Both the position numbers and the translations under genes were made by a program. The notes beneath the pieces are model-generated. The model ran no database searches and was not told where the DNA came from. It was given only the letters and a program-made list of their open reading frames with translations. From Streptomyces canus (GTDB lineage: Bacteria; Actinomycetota; Actinomycetes; Streptomycetales; Streptomycetaceae), in assembly GCF_041435015.1 (NCBI RefSeq), contig NZ_CP107989.1:9672001-9736000 (forward strand): DNA of 64,000 nt, read 5' to 3'. Numbering within the stretch: the first letter of the stretch is position 1; every line of letters starts with the position of its first letter. This document shows, in pieces, positions 29,765 through 38,414 of the stretch.

Positions 29765-32362
29765 TCAAGGCAGGATCTCGACGTACCCGTCGGTTCCGTG
29801 CACGCGGATCCGCTGTCCGTCCCGGATCCGGCGGGTGGCCTGCTCCACGCCCACGACGGCCGGCAAGCCGTACTCGCGGGCGATCACCGCGCCATGGGTC
29901 ATCAGACCGCCCACCTCCGTCACCAGGCCCGCGATGCCCACGAACAGCGGCGACCAGCTGGGATCCGTGAAGGTCGTGACCAGGATGTCGCCCTCTTCGA
30001 GCTCGGCCTCCGCGATGTCGAGGATGACGCGGGCCCGTCCCTCGATGGTCCCGGTGGAGACCGGCAGGCCGACCAGGGCGCCGTCCGGCACGTCGTCGCG
30101 TCGGTACGCCCCGTTGAGAGCCTCGCCGTCCGAGGTGAGGACCCGGGGAGGTGTCAGCGCCTGGTACGAGCGGAACGCGTCCTTGCGTCGCTGGACGAGC
30201 CGGTCGTCGACCTGCTTCGAGCGCACGACGTCGTGGAACTCCTGGAAGGTGAGGTAGAAGACGTCCTCCTTCCCGGCCAGCACGCCCGCCCGAACGAGGC
30301 GCTCGGCCTCCGCCAACAGGGCCTGCTTGTAGACGAAGTAGCGGCTGATGATGCCGTACTTCGGGTACTCCCGGTATCCGATGAAGGTGCGGACCCGCTC
30401 GATCATGCCCTTGGTCTCGTCGGCCTTCCGTTCCCCGTCCGGCAGGGTCCGCAGGCGTGACAGCACCTCCTGTTCCTTCTGCTGCGCCCTCCGGCGCCCT
30501 TGCTCGAAACGCCGCTGGGCCGCGCCCTGTTCGAAGTTCCTGACGTTGTCGAGGATCACGGGAACAAGGGTGCTGGGGCGCTCGCGCCAACGCGGCCTCG
30601 TGATGTCGATCTCGCCGACGCAGCGCATGCCGTACCGGTCGAGGTAGTCCTCGATGGCATCGCGCGCTTCGGTCCCGCCCGGGAGCTTCACCAGCTCGTC
30701 GAGGAAGCCGTCGTCCTCGACGCCCTCGAGGAACCCGACCACCTCCGGATGCGGGCGGATCGCGTCCGCGACGTCGAGCAGCGCGAGTCCCATCTCGGAC
30801 GTGACGTTGCCGGGGGCGGACAGGGTCAGCGTGTCAGCCGCGTTCTTCTCGCCGAGCCACTCCTCCAGCTTCTCGTTGAGCCACCATGTGGCCTCCATTC
30901 CCGCCATGATCACCTGGAGGTTCAGCGGATCACCGAGGACTCGTTTGTGCTCCTCGAAGGCCTCCAGCAGGAAGTCGAACAGCGCCGGTCCGGTCTTTGC
31001 CCGGGCGTCGCGCCGGAGGGCGGCGACGGACGCCCGGCTGCGCTCGATCAGCCCGGTGACGACGGCCGGATCGGTCGCGATCGGAGCAGGCGGGGAGGCG
31101 GCCGACGGCCTGCCGGGAGGCGCGTCCGGAAGCGACGGGACGAAATCCTCGCGGTCGAGGACGGTCTCCAGCGCGTCCCGGACCAACGGGTCGCCCTTTC
31201 CCATGAGGTCCAGCAGGCCCGTGCGGCTCGCGGGCGATGCCAGGCGCCGGGTGACGTCGACGAACAGCCTCCCGCCGGCCTCGTGCATCGGCACCATGGC
31301 CGTCAGCCGCCACAGGGAGAGGCCCAGGGGCTTCATGGCGTCGGTCATCATCTGCTGATGACCGACGGAGACATAGACGTGGTTCTCCTGGTCGTCGCTC
31401 TCGGGGACGGGGAACAGCGTGGTGATCGGCCTGCTCTGCACGATGTGGAAAGCGTCGTCGACCAGGCACCATTCGATGTCCTGCGGGCGGCCGAAGTGCG
31501 CTTCGATCCGCCTCCCGAGCTGCACGAGCCGGACCGCCTGCGCGTCCGTCAGCGCCGGCTGCTCCTGTCGCCGCGAGTCGATCTCCACCTCCTGTGTGCC
31601 GCCGGACGGCAGGGCGTGAACGGCACGCTGTTTGGCGGAGATCGTCCCGGCCACGACTTCGCCGTGCCGCACCTTGAAGACGTCCGGGTTCACCAGACCG
31701 GAGACCAGGGCCTCGCCGAGGCCGAAACCGGCGTCCACGGTGGCGACCGTCCGGTCGCCCGTGACGGGGTCGGCCGTGAACAGGATGCCGGACGCCTGCG
31801 GGAAGACCATCTGCTGCACGACCACGGCCATGTGGACCGTACGGTGGTCGATGCCGTTGCGTCGGCGGTAGATCACGGCCCGTTCGCTGAACAGTGAGGC
31901 CCAGCACCGGCTGATGTGCCGAAGGATCGCCGTCGGTCCCACCACGTTCAGGTACGTGTCCTGCTGGCCCGCGAAGGAGGCCGTCGGCAGGTCCTCCGCC
32001 GTGGCGCTGGATCGCACGGCGTAGGCGGCCTGCTCATCGGACCGGGCGAGCGCCCGAGTGATCGCCGCCGCGAGGTCGCCCGGGACGGCGATCTCTTCGA
32101 TGGCCCGGCGGATCTCCGCGCTGAGTGTGCGGATCGCCTCCTGATCGTCCGCGTTCACGCGCGACAGCTGTTCGAGTTGATCGTCGATCGACGGCGTTTG
32201 CGCCACGACCCGCCGGAAGGCGTCCGTCGTCACGCAGAAGCCCGCCGGTACGCGGATGCCGTCGATCCGGGACAGGGCGCCCAGGTGCGCGCCCTTGCCG
32301 CCGACGACGCCGATCTGACTCTCGTCAATCTCTTGAAGATCCAGCACGTACCGCTCGGTCAT
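29765..32362 (-). CDS. rph: Rifampin phosphotransferase
   Basis: 865 residues, the length of characterised Rph enzymes. It has an N-terminal ATP-grasp domain (VVGGKGAHLG, YAVRSSATAEDLPTASFAGQQDTYLN, IEWCLVDDAFHIVQSRPI), a central rifampin-binding helical domain starting near VSVGHQQMMTDAMKPLGLS, and a C-terminal swivelling His domain with GGLMTHGAVIAREYGLPAVV, His823 being the phospho-carrier. The reaction is rifampin + ATP + water to 21-phosphorifampin + AMP + Pi. The central domain and the HQQMMTDAMKPLG motif separate it from ordinary PEP synthase. It is preceded by a 19-bp repeat matching the rifamycin-associated element, so it is expected to be rifamycin-inducible. Start ATG 32362; an in-frame GTG-type extension to 32413 lacks a ribosome site. 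Confidence 0.95.
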   Translation of the reverse strand: MTERYVLDLQEIDESQIGVVGGKGAHLGALSRIDGIRVPAGFCVTTDAFRRVVAQTPSIDDQLEQLSRVNADDQEAIRTLSAEIRRAIEEIAVPGDLAAAITRALARSDEQAAYAVRSSATAEDLPTASFAGQQDTYLNVVGPTAILRHISRCWASLFSERAVIYRRRNGIDHRTVHMAVVVQQMVFPQASGILFTADPVTGDRTVATVDAGFGLGEALVSGLVNPDVFKVRHGEVVAGTISAKQRAVHALPSGGTQEVEIDSRRQEQPALTDAQAVRLVQLGRRIEAHFGRPQDIEWCLVDDAFHIVQSRPITTLFPVPESDDQENHVYVSVGHQQMMTDAMKPLGLSLWRLTAMVPMHEAGGRLFVDVTRRLASPASRTGLLDLMGKGDPLVRDALETVLDREDFVPSLPDAPPGRPSAASPPAPIATDPAVVTGLIERSRASVAALRRDARAKTGPALFDFLLEAFEEHKRVLGDPLNLQVIMAGMEATWWLNEKLEEWLGEKNAADTLTLSAPGNVTSEMGLALLDVADAIRPHPEVVGFLEGVEDDGFLDELVKLPGGTEARDAIEDYLDRYGMRCVGEIDITRPRWRERPSTLVPVILDNVRNFEQGAAQRRFEQGRRRAQQKEQEVLSRLRTLPDGERKADETKGMIERVRTFIGYREYPKYGIISRYFVYKQALLAEAERLVRAGVLAGKEDVFYLTFQEFHDVVRSKQVDDRLVQRRKDAFRSYQALTPPRVLTSDGEALNGAYRRDDVPDGALVGLPVSTGTIEGRARVILDIAEAELEEGDILVTTFTDPSWSPLFVGIAGLVTEVGGLMTHGAVIAREYGLPAVVGVEQATRRIRDGQRIRVHGTDGYVEILP

Positions 32363-32470
32363 CGCAGTACCGTCCCCGGTTGCGTTCCCCGTCGACGAGT
32401 CGGTCGAGAACAAGTCGTTTCCCCATCTCCGCAGGTTGTGGCCTCGGCCGACGATTGTGCGCGGTGACCC

Positions 32471-32489
32471 GGGTCTTGCCGCAAGCCCC
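32471..32489 (-). promoter_or_regulatory. Rifamycin-associated element (RAE) upstream of rph
   Basis: GGGTCTTGCCGCAAGCCCC reads, on the rph strand, as GGGGCTTGCGGCAAGACCC: an inverted repeat (CTTGC-G-GCAAG) that differs at one base from the RAE consensus as I recall it. RAEs lie upstream of rifamycin-inactivating genes in actinobacteria and are needed for rifamycin induction. It sits 108 nt upstream of the rph start. A TATAGC hexamer lies just beyond it on the same strand. Confidence 0.85.
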
Positions 32490-32512
32490 CCTGCGCGCTA
32501 TAACTTGAGAGT

Positions 32513-32536
32513 GGCAAGGAGAGTTCTCTCCTTGCC
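32513..32536. terminator. 11-bp inverted repeat upstream of the RAE
   Basis: GGCAAGGAGAG and CTCTCCTTGCC are exact complements with 2 nt between, followed on the plus strand by TTTGCCTTTTG. With so short a loop it may be a dyad operator rather than a hairpin. It lies between rph and the MarR gene that starts at 32711, so either may be controlled. The remaining gap (32537-32710) holds nothing recognisable. Confidence 0.45.
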
Positions 32537-32710
32537 TTTGCCTTTTGCCGTCCGCTGGGATTCACACGATCTCGCGAAGCGTCCAGGCCGAGCCGCCTGA
32601 TGTGTTCGCCGCGAGTGGCGCTCGGGTCGGGTCGAGGAGTGATCATGTGCTTGCTCGGCGACTGATCGGGTACCGCGTTTGAATGAGGGTGGTATCTGCA
32701 TGGCCAGGCG

Positions 32711-33211
32711 ATGACTGAAAGCGATGCGTGTGTGACTCGTCTCAGTGGCTCGGGTGATGACCCGCTCTCCGTCGCATGGGAGATCGCCGATGCCGTGGAC
32801 GGTCTCGCGAACGTGTGGTCGGTGGCCGCTCAGGGGGCGAGTCTGAGGTTGTCGCCGCACCAACTGAGAGCCCTTCGGGTCCTGGAGTCGGAACCGGGGC
32901 TCAATCTCACCACTCTGGCGGAGAGCATGGACATAGGGCCGCCGACTGCCAGTCGGTTGTGCGACCGGCTGGAGGCGGCCGGCCTGCTGGAGCGGCTGCT
33001 GCATCCGCACAGGCGACGTGAGGTGCAGCTCGTTCTCACGGGGCGTGGCCGGCAGATCCTGAACGAAGTCGCCGCGCGCAGATCTCAGGCGCTTGCCGTG
33101 GTCCTCGCGGCCATGGAGCCCGGCGAGCGGGCGGCGCTGGGCGGCGGCCTGCGGGCTTTCCTGACCGCGCAGGGCGATACCGGCACGCCGAGCGACGACC
33201 CCGAGCGCTGA
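32711..33211 (+). CDS. MarR-family regulator (first of two paralogues)
   Basis: 166 residues. The winged HTH core is LRALRVLESEPGLNLTTLAES, PPTASRLCDRLEAAGLLERL and RRREVQLVLTGRGRQIL. It is clearly paralogous to the MarR gene at 39709 (shared LNLxTLAES, TASRLCDRL and GRxxL blocks). The family usually represses a neighbouring gene and is released by a ligand or oxidation. Directly downstream and convergent is a decayed SpoIIE phosphatase; the other copy is paired with an intact one. The ribosome site is weak (AGG 2 nt before the ATG). Confidence 0.88.
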   Translation: MTESDACVTRLSGSGDDPLSVAWEIADAVDGLANVWSVAAQGASLRLSPHQLRALRVLESEPGLNLTTLAESMDIGPPTASRLCDRLEAAGLLERLLHPHRRREVQLVLTGRGRQILNEVAARRSQALAVVLAAMEPGERAALGGGLRAFLTAQGDTGTPSDDPER

Positions 33212-33219
33212 CGGTCCGC

Positions 33220-33615
33220 CCTGGCGTCGAGGCTCTGCCGCAGGAGCCGCTCGCCGAAGCCGCCCGTCGCGGAACGGGTGCCGTGGACACCGGTGTTGAC
33301 CACGATGAGACGGTCGCCGGGCTCGACGTGGAACGTCTCCTCCGCGTGGAGAGGTCGGTGAGACCGGGTCCCATGCCGTCGGCGCCGGTGGACCGGCCCA
33401 AGGTGTTGTCGCCGATGGCACAGACGGGTTCGAGGCGGCCGCCGAGGACGTACGCCTCGCGGGCGCAGCCCCGGCCGGGCAGGAGCTGCCGTCGCATCTC
33501 GGCGGCGAGGGGCGGCCGACGGGGGCGGCGGGCCTGGGGGGTGGACGGCGGTGTCGCGGTCCGCGGCGGTGAGCTCGTGTCCGAGTGCCGTGGCGAAGTC
33601 TCCGAGCTGGAGCAC
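33220..33615 (-). pseudogene. Decayed SpoIIE-type phosphatase
   Basis: Minus-strand remnants of the same protein as the intact gene at 38415-39587, spread over two frames. One frame gives LGDFATALGHELTAADRDT (cf. ADVLGHEVVVAERDT) and later EETFHVEPGDRLIVVNTGVH (cf. DFHVEPGDRLVFVSDGVH); the other gives LAAEMRRQLLPGRGCAREAYV and LGGRLEPVCAIGDN (cf. LAAEMQWQLLPGRACSRPEYD). The central catalytic region is missing, and at least two frameshifts separate the blocks. No start or PP2C active site remains. Confidence 0.75.
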
Positions 33616-33711
33616 AGGTGGGTCACCGGTGGCAGGACGGCCAGGCCGTTGCCGGCGACCGGGAGTGACCTCTGCTGTGCGCCTACCCGTTCGGCTGTGG
33701 TTCAGAGGCTT

Positions 33712-35451
33712 TCACGGCGTCACGGTGTGGCACAGCAGCAGGCAGACGTCGTCGTCCCGTTCGGAGTCGTGCAGGAGGGGTTTGAGCAGCGCGTCGGCGG
33801 CGGCGTTCAGGTCCTGTTCCAACTCCGGTGTGTTCAGCGCCGCGAGGGCGTGGCTCAGACGGCCGATACCGGGGTCGATGCCCTGCCCCCGGCGTTCGAC
33901 CAGGCCGTCGGTGTACAGGACCAGGGAGGAACCGGCGGGCAGGTCGGCCCGGTGATCCGTGTACACGTAGTGCAGCGGGATGCCGAGCATCACGCCGGGT
34001 TTGGCGTCCAGGACCCGTACGGTGCCGTCGGCGGCGCGCACGACCGCGGGCGGGTGGCCGGCCGACGCCCAGACCACTTCCGGTTCGCCCGGCCGGAAGC
34101 GGGCGATCAGCGCGGTGGCGTACAGGTCGGGCTGCAGGTGGCCGAGCATGCGGTGCAGGCGCGTGAGGATCTCGCCGGGGGTGGCGTTCTCGACGGCGTA
34201 GGCGCGCAGGGCCGTGCGCAACTGGCCCATGACGACTGCGGCGTGCAGTCCGTGGCCGGTGACGTCCCCTATGACGGCCAGCAGGCTGCCGTCGGGCTGG
34301 AGGAAGGCGTCGTACCAGTCGCCGCCGATGTTCATGCCCCAGGTGGCGGGCAGGTAGCGCGCGGCGAGCAGCACGCCGGGCGGGGTGGGCAGTTCGGTGA
34401 GCTGGGCACGCTGCAGGGCCACGGCGGTGTTGCGGGACTGCTGGTAACGGTGGGCGTGGTCCAGGGCGACGCCCACGCGGCGGGCGAGTTCGACCAGCAT
34501 GACGGAGGTGTCCTCGTCGAAGCGGGGGCCGGGGGCGGTCAGGGTGAGCACGCCCAGCAGGCGCTGTGCGACCAGCGGGATGGCCAGCAGCGGCCGCTGG
34601 GGGGACAGGACGGAGGGCGGGAGGTCCTCGACGCCGGGCAGGCCGCCGGGGTGGGCCGCGGCGTGCTGGGGACGGCCCGTGCGGGCGGCGGCGACGGCGG
34701 CGGCCGAGTGCTCCCGGACGCGGAGTGCGTGCTCGTCGTCGTGGTCCGCGTACTCCTCCTCGTCGAAGAGCCAGACGTCGAGATGCTCCGCGTAGTCCGG
34801 CACCAGCATGTCGGAGAGGCGGCGCAGGATGGCCGTATGACTGAGCGACGAGGTGATGGCGGCGCTGGCGTCACCGAGAAAGGTCAGCAGGCGCCGGGCT
34901 CGTTCCGCCTCGGCGCGCGCGGTCCGCTCGGCTTCCAGGAGGTCGCGCTGGGCGCGTGCCGCGGCCTCCAGGTCGGCATGGAGCGCAAGAACGCCCTGGT
35001 TGGTCTGATGCAGTTCCTCCCGGTGCAGCCGGACCAGGCTCTCCTGCTCGTCGAGGAGGTTCAGCACCGCCGCGGTGTTCTCGTCGGCGCGCAGGAGGGC
35101 CTCCGGCAGCGAGGTGGCGACGCCCAGTCCGTCCTGGGCGCGCTGGTGAGGCAGGGAGCACGTGAGTGAGGGCGCTGCGTCCAGCGGGCCCGGCCCGGAC
35201 TGGCCCACCGGGCTCAACCGAGCCTCGAGTCGACCGGTCTGCCCGGTGGCGGACTGCCGGACGTGGAGCAGGAGTTCCCACTCTCCGCCCCGGCCGAGGC
35301 AGCGGCGCAGCCGCGCCGTCAGCGCGGTCAGGAAGCGGGTTCGTTCCAGCGCCGGTGCCCCGGCGTCCGTGGCGATGCGGTCGACGGCGGCGCGGGCCCG
35401 GGCGGCGTCGGCGACGGAGGCGATGTTCCAGACGTCAGGGGGTGCGGTCAT
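33712..35451 (-). CDS. RsbU-like GAF-PP2C phosphatase, last gene of the stressosome operon
   Basis: 579 residues. An N-terminal region resembling a degenerate HATPase/regulatory part is followed by a coiled coil (about 125-185, EELHQTNQGVLALHADLE), a GAF domain (about 190-345) and a SpoIIE PP2C domain with NIGGDWYDAF, IGDVTGHGLH, ASAGHPPA and YTDGLVERRGQG. As an RsbU analogue it would dephosphorylate a STAS antagonist when activated by the switch kinase RsbT. The ATG at 35451 overlaps the upstream gene by 17 nt. This is the promoter-distal end of a five-gene array with overlaps or a short gap at every junction. Confidence 0.92.
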   Translation of the reverse strand: MTAPPDVWNIASVADAARARAAVDRIATDAGAPALERTRFLTALTARLRRCLGRGGEWELLLHVRQSATGQTGRLEARLSPVGQSGPGPLDAAPSLTCSLPHQRAQDGLGVATSLPEALLRADENTAAVLNLLDEQESLVRLHREELHQTNQGVLALHADLEAAARAQRDLLEAERTARAEAERARRLLTFLGDASAAITSSLSHTAILRRLSDMLVPDYAEHLDVWLFDEEEYADHDDEHALRVREHSAAAVAAARTGRPQHAAAHPGGLPGVEDLPPSVLSPQRPLLAIPLVAQRLLGVLTLTAPGPRFDEDTSVMLVELARRVGVALDHAHRYQQSRNTAVALQRAQLTELPTPPGVLLAARYLPATWGMNIGGDWYDAFLQPDGSLLAVIGDVTGHGLHAAVVMGQLRTALRAYAVENATPGEILTRLHRMLGHLQPDLYATALIARFRPGEPEVVWASAGHPPAVVRAADGTVRVLDAKPGVMLGIPLHYVYTDHRADLPAGSSLVLYTDGLVERRGQGIDPGIGRLSHALAALNTPELEQDLNAAADALLKPLLHDSERDDDVCLLLCHTVTP

Positions 35452-36511
35452 GCGGGTCCGTCCGGGGAGCAGGGGTCAGTACGGCCACACTGGCGTCGTC
35501 GCGCAAGGGGCGGGCGGCGCTGCCGGCGTCCCTCAGGACGACCGCGGCCACCACGGCCGGGTCGTGCAGGCCGAGTTGGGGATCGCCGGGAGGCACCCAG
35601 CGGCTGGGGAGTCCGTCGCTGTGCAGGACGAGCAGACTGTCCGGCGCCCAGTCGGTCGCGGCCAGCGGCACGGTGGCGGGGAAGTGGGCTCCGACGATGC
35701 CCGGGTGGGAGATGAGGGGCCGCCACGCGCCGTCGGTGCGCAGCCTGGCGCCGATGTTGCCGACACCGGCGAACGAGAGCCGGTCGCTGTCCTCGTCCAG
35801 CTGTGCGACGCCGACGGCCGCGCCTCGCGTGGCCCGCAGCGCTGTGTGCAGTTGCCGAAGGATCTCGGCCGGGGGCAGGTCGGCGCACCGGCGCAGTTCT
35901 TCTACGGCGGCGGTGGACGCCTCGGCCGCCTTCTGCCCGTGGCCCAGCCCGTCCACGAGCATCAGCGTGACGCGCGGACCGGAGCGCACCCGGCTGAAGG
36001 CGTCTCCGGAGAGCTCGGCGTGAGCGAGGGAGGTGGTGATCCCTCCGGCCCGGGTGCCCGTGCGCGAGCGGACCTCCCGGGGCTGAGGGCCGCCGGGCGC
36101 CCGGGCCGGGGCGATGCGTGCCACCGCGACGGTGCCCCCACCCGGTCGGCTGTGCAGGTCGAACTCGCTGGAGATGCGTCGGCAGGTGCCCAGGCCCGCC
36201 CCCAGGGAGGAACGGGCGGTCGTGTGACCGTCCCGCATCGCTGCCGGGATGTTGTCGATGCCGGGTCCGTGATCGAGCGAGGTGATCTGCACGCAGGGCA
36301 CGTTCTCGGCGCAGGTGTCGGAGGGGGCGGCCAGATTGATGAGGACGCGCCCGCCGCCGGCGTGCTTGACGAGGTTGGTGCCCAACTCGGTGGCCACCAG
36401 CGCCGCGACCGCCGTGGAATGCGCGTCCAGTCTCGCGCCGGCGCAGGCGGCTTCGGCGGCGACGCGTACGTCCCGGACGCGGGTGCTGTCCTGGACCGGG
36501 ATGTCCCACAC
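35435..36511 (-). CDS. Fused HATPase + PP2C phosphatase (RsbX-like)
   Basis: 358 residues. The N-terminal GHKL ATPase domain has the N-box ALVATELGTNLVKHAGG and DHGPGIDN; the C-terminal PP2C domain has DGLGHG and VGNIGA. In bacilli RsbX, the feedback phosphatase of the stressosome, is a stand-alone PP2C; here a kinase-like domain is fused to it, which is usual in actinobacteria. It may reset RsbR/RsbS phosphorylation. GTG 36511 lies 5 nt after the RsbT stop, and its own 3' end overlaps the RsbU-like gene. Confidence 0.88.
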   Translation of the reverse strand: MWDIPVQDSTRVRDVRVAAEAACAGARLDAHSTAVAALVATELGTNLVKHAGGGRVLINLAAPSDTCAENVPCVQITSLDHGPGIDNIPAAMRDGHTTARSSLGAGLGTCRRISSEFDLHSRPGGGTVAVARIAPARAPGGPQPREVRSRTGTRAGGITTSLAHAELSGDAFSRVRSGPRVTLMLVDGLGHGQKAAEASTAAVEELRRCADLPPAEILRQLHTALRATRGAAVGVAQLDEDSDRLSFAGVGNIGARLRTDGAWRPLISHPGIVGAHFPATVPLAATDWAPDSLLVLHSDGLPSRWVPPGDPQLGLHDPAVVAAVVLRDAGSAARPLRDDASVAVLTPAPRTDPHDRTP

Positions 36512-36516
36512 CCTGC

Positions 36517-36963
36517 TCAAGGCGCACCTGTGCGGGGCGCGGGCAGGCCGGAGACCCAGTCGGTGATGGTGACAGTGGTGCCCTGGCCGGGACGGCTGTC
36601 GAGAGCGAACTCCTTGACGAGCCGCTTGGCCCCGCTCAGCCCCATGCCCAGGCCGCCGCCGGTGGTGTAACCGTCGGTCATGGCGAGCTCGACGTCCCGG
36701 ATGCCGGGGCCCGCGTCGACGAAGGACAGCCGCAGTCCGCGGTGGGTGCCTTCTGCCAGCACCGTCATCTCCATGTGCCCGCCGCCGCCGTGCACGAGGG
36801 CGTTGCGGGCCAGTTCGCTGGCGGCGGTCACCAGTTTCGTCTGCTGGACCAGATTGAAGCCGAGGTCGGCAGCGCTCTGGCGCACTTGTTGTCGTACCCA
36901 GGCCAGGTCGGCGTCCGAGCCGATGGGCAGACGCGTGGTCGCGGTGATGGGGGCATGCATCAT
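36517..36963 (-). CDS. rsbT: RsbT-like switch kinase
   Basis: 148 residues, a single GHKL kinase. The segment VRQSAADLGFNLVQQTKLVTAASELARNALVHGGGG and DAGPGIRD, with TTGGGLGMGLSGAKRL, is the RsbT signature. RsbT phosphorylates RsbR and RsbS in the stressosome and, when released, activates an RsbU phosphatase. GAGG 4 nt upstream of ATG 36963; its ATGA start overlaps the RsbS stop. The gene order R-S-T is the conserved stressosome module. Confidence 0.92.
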   Translation of the reverse strand: MMHAPITATTRLPIGSDADLAWVRQQVRQSAADLGFNLVQQTKLVTAASELARNALVHGGGGHMEMTVLAEGTHRGLRLSFVDAGPGIRDVELAMTDGYTTGGGLGMGLSGAKRLVKEFALDSRPGQGTTVTITDWVSGLPAPRTGAP

Positions 36964-37385
36964 GCACCCTCTTCCAGGTGAGCGGTCGGAGCCGCCGAGG
37001 ACGCCCGGCCCAGCAGGGACAGCGCCTTCTCGACGTTCAGGGCGGTGCTCAGGCCGGGCAGGGTGAGACCCAGTTCGACCAGGGTGATGGCCACCGCCGG
37101 ACGCATGCCGGCCAGTGTGGTGCGCGCGGCCAGCAGGCGTGCGCTCGCGGCGATCTCGGCCAGGACACGGCCGAGGAAGGAGTCGATGATCTCCACGCCG
37201 GAAAGGTCGATCACCACACCCGCGACGGGCATCGGACTGGACGCTATGCGCCGGGAGATGTCGTGCTGGAGTTGTTCGGCGGCCCCGTCGTGCAGTTCTC
37301 CCTGCAGGGTGACCAGCAGGACGTCTCCCAGGGCCAGTACCGGTACGGGGCCCGGTCCGGGATGCATGGCGGGGAGGCCGGTCAC
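36960..37385 (-). CDS. rsbS: RsbS-like STAS stressosome scaffold
   Basis: 141 residues, a lone STAS domain with DLSGVEIIDSFLGRVLAEIA; the Ser in VDSF/IDSF is the RsbT target in RsbS. RsbS forms the core of the icosahedral stressosome with RsbR and holds RsbT until phosphorylated. Start GTG 37385 overlaps the RsbR stop by 4 nt (GTGA), and its own stop overlaps the RsbT ATG by 2 nt, so all three are translationally coupled. Confidence 0.9.
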   Translation of the reverse strand: MTGLPAMHPGPGPVPVLALGDVLLVTLQGELHDGAAEQLQHDISRRIASSPMPVAGVVIDLSGVEIIDSFLGRVLAEIAASARLLAARTTLAGMRPAVAITLVELGLTLPGLSTALNVEKALSLLGRASSAAPTAHLEEGA

Positions 37386-38281
37386 CGCGGGCCCGCCTCC
37401 GTGACGGGGCGCGCGGAGACGACGATGCCCTGCCGGGTGAGCGCGTAGGCCAGCGCGTCGGCGAGGCCGGCCCGAGTGATGATCGACCCGAGGTCGATGC
37501 CGAGCTGGACGATGGTCTGCGCGATGGCGGGACGGATCCCGGAGACGATGCACTCCGCGCCCATCAGCCGGGCCGCGGCGACCGTCTTCATCAGGTGCTG
37601 GGCCACGAGCGAGTCGACGGTGGGGACGCCGGTGATGTCGAGGATGGCGTACGCGGCCCGCTGGTCCACGATGGCTTCGAGCAGGCTCTCCATCACGACC
37701 TGGCTGCGGGCGCTGTCCAGGGTGCCGATCAGCGGTACGGCGACGACGCCGTCCCACAGCTTGATGACGGGCGTGGCCACCTCCAGGAGCTGCTGGCGCT
37801 GCCGGGCGATGAGCTCCTCGCCCGCGCTCACCGTCGTCTCCATGATCACCAGGCGCAGCGTGGAGGTCAGGACCGTCACCGCCTGCGTGCAGGCGGTGAC
37901 CCGCGCGTCGTCGGCGTCGTCCTGGAACTCGGCACGCAGCAGCGCGGTCACGGGCTCGCGCAGGCCCGCGACCTCGCCGGCGATCTGCGTCGGCGTGAAC
38001 CCGGCCCGGGCCCGGGCCGCGGCCATCCGGCCGAGCTGGTCTCTCACGGTGAAGAATCCGGGAGCCTCGACATCCTCCAGCCGTCCGGAGCGGGACACGT
38101 CGGCCAGGGCGTCCACCACCGCTTTGCACGCCTCGACCGCCTCGTCCCGGGAGACGGTGAAGACCGTACGGAACAGGGCGGCGTCCGCCCAGCGTTGGGC
38201 GATCTGTTCACGACGGTGTTCCAGAAAGGCACCCAGCTCCTTCGCCGTCCCCGGGGCCGTGTCGTGCTCCGCCACCTGCAT
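37382..38281 (-). CDS. RsbR-type stressosome sensor
   Basis: 299 residues. An N-terminal helical RsbRD-like sensor (about 10-150, LGAFLEHRREQIAQRWADAAL) precedes a C-terminal STAS domain (about 165-285) with VPLIGTLDSARSQVVME, LDITGVPTVDSLVAQHL and GIRPAIAQTIVQLGIDL, diagnostic of RsbR. At the position of the RsbR phosphothreonine in the second site it has Ser (VDSLVA). AAGGAG lies 3 nt before the ATG. First gene of the five-gene operon; the upstream 133 nt hold a TTGCC-N4-GGCAA dyad. Confidence 0.92.
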   Translation of the reverse strand: MQVAEHDTAPGTAKELGAFLEHRREQIAQRWADAALFRTVFTVSRDEAVEACKAVVDALADVSRSGRLEDVEAPGFFTVRDQLGRMAAARARAGFTPTQIAGEVAGLREPVTALLRAEFQDDADDARVTACTQAVTVLTSTLRLVIMETTVSAGEELIARQRQQLLEVATPVIKLWDGVVAVPLIGTLDSARSQVVMESLLEAIVDQRAAYAILDITGVPTVDSLVAQHLMKTVAAARLMGAECIVSGIRPAIAQTIVQLGIDLGSIITRAGLADALAYALTRQGIVVSARPVTEAGPR

Positions 38282-38339
38282 CGTCTCCTTGCCTGCGAGG
38301 CCGTAGGGCCCGCCGGGCGGTCAGGCCATGTAGCAATTA

Positions 38340-38353
38340 TTGCCGCATGGCAA
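38340..38353. promoter_or_regulatory. TTGCC-GCAT-GGCAA dyad before the stressosome operon
   Basis: A 5-bp inverted repeat around GCAT in an AT-rich island (GCAATTATTGC precedes it), 59 nt upstream of the RsbR start and 62 nt beyond the convergently placed phosphatase stop. Half-sites TTGCC/GGCAA also occur in the 11-bp repeat at 32513-32536, near the other MarR paralogue. Candidate operator for one of the MarR proteins, inferred only. Confidence 0.35.
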
Positions 38354-38414
38354 ACGTTAACGCGAGCGTGTGGGGCGAACAACATGCGGTCGCCGCCATG
38401 GGATCGTTCGTCCG

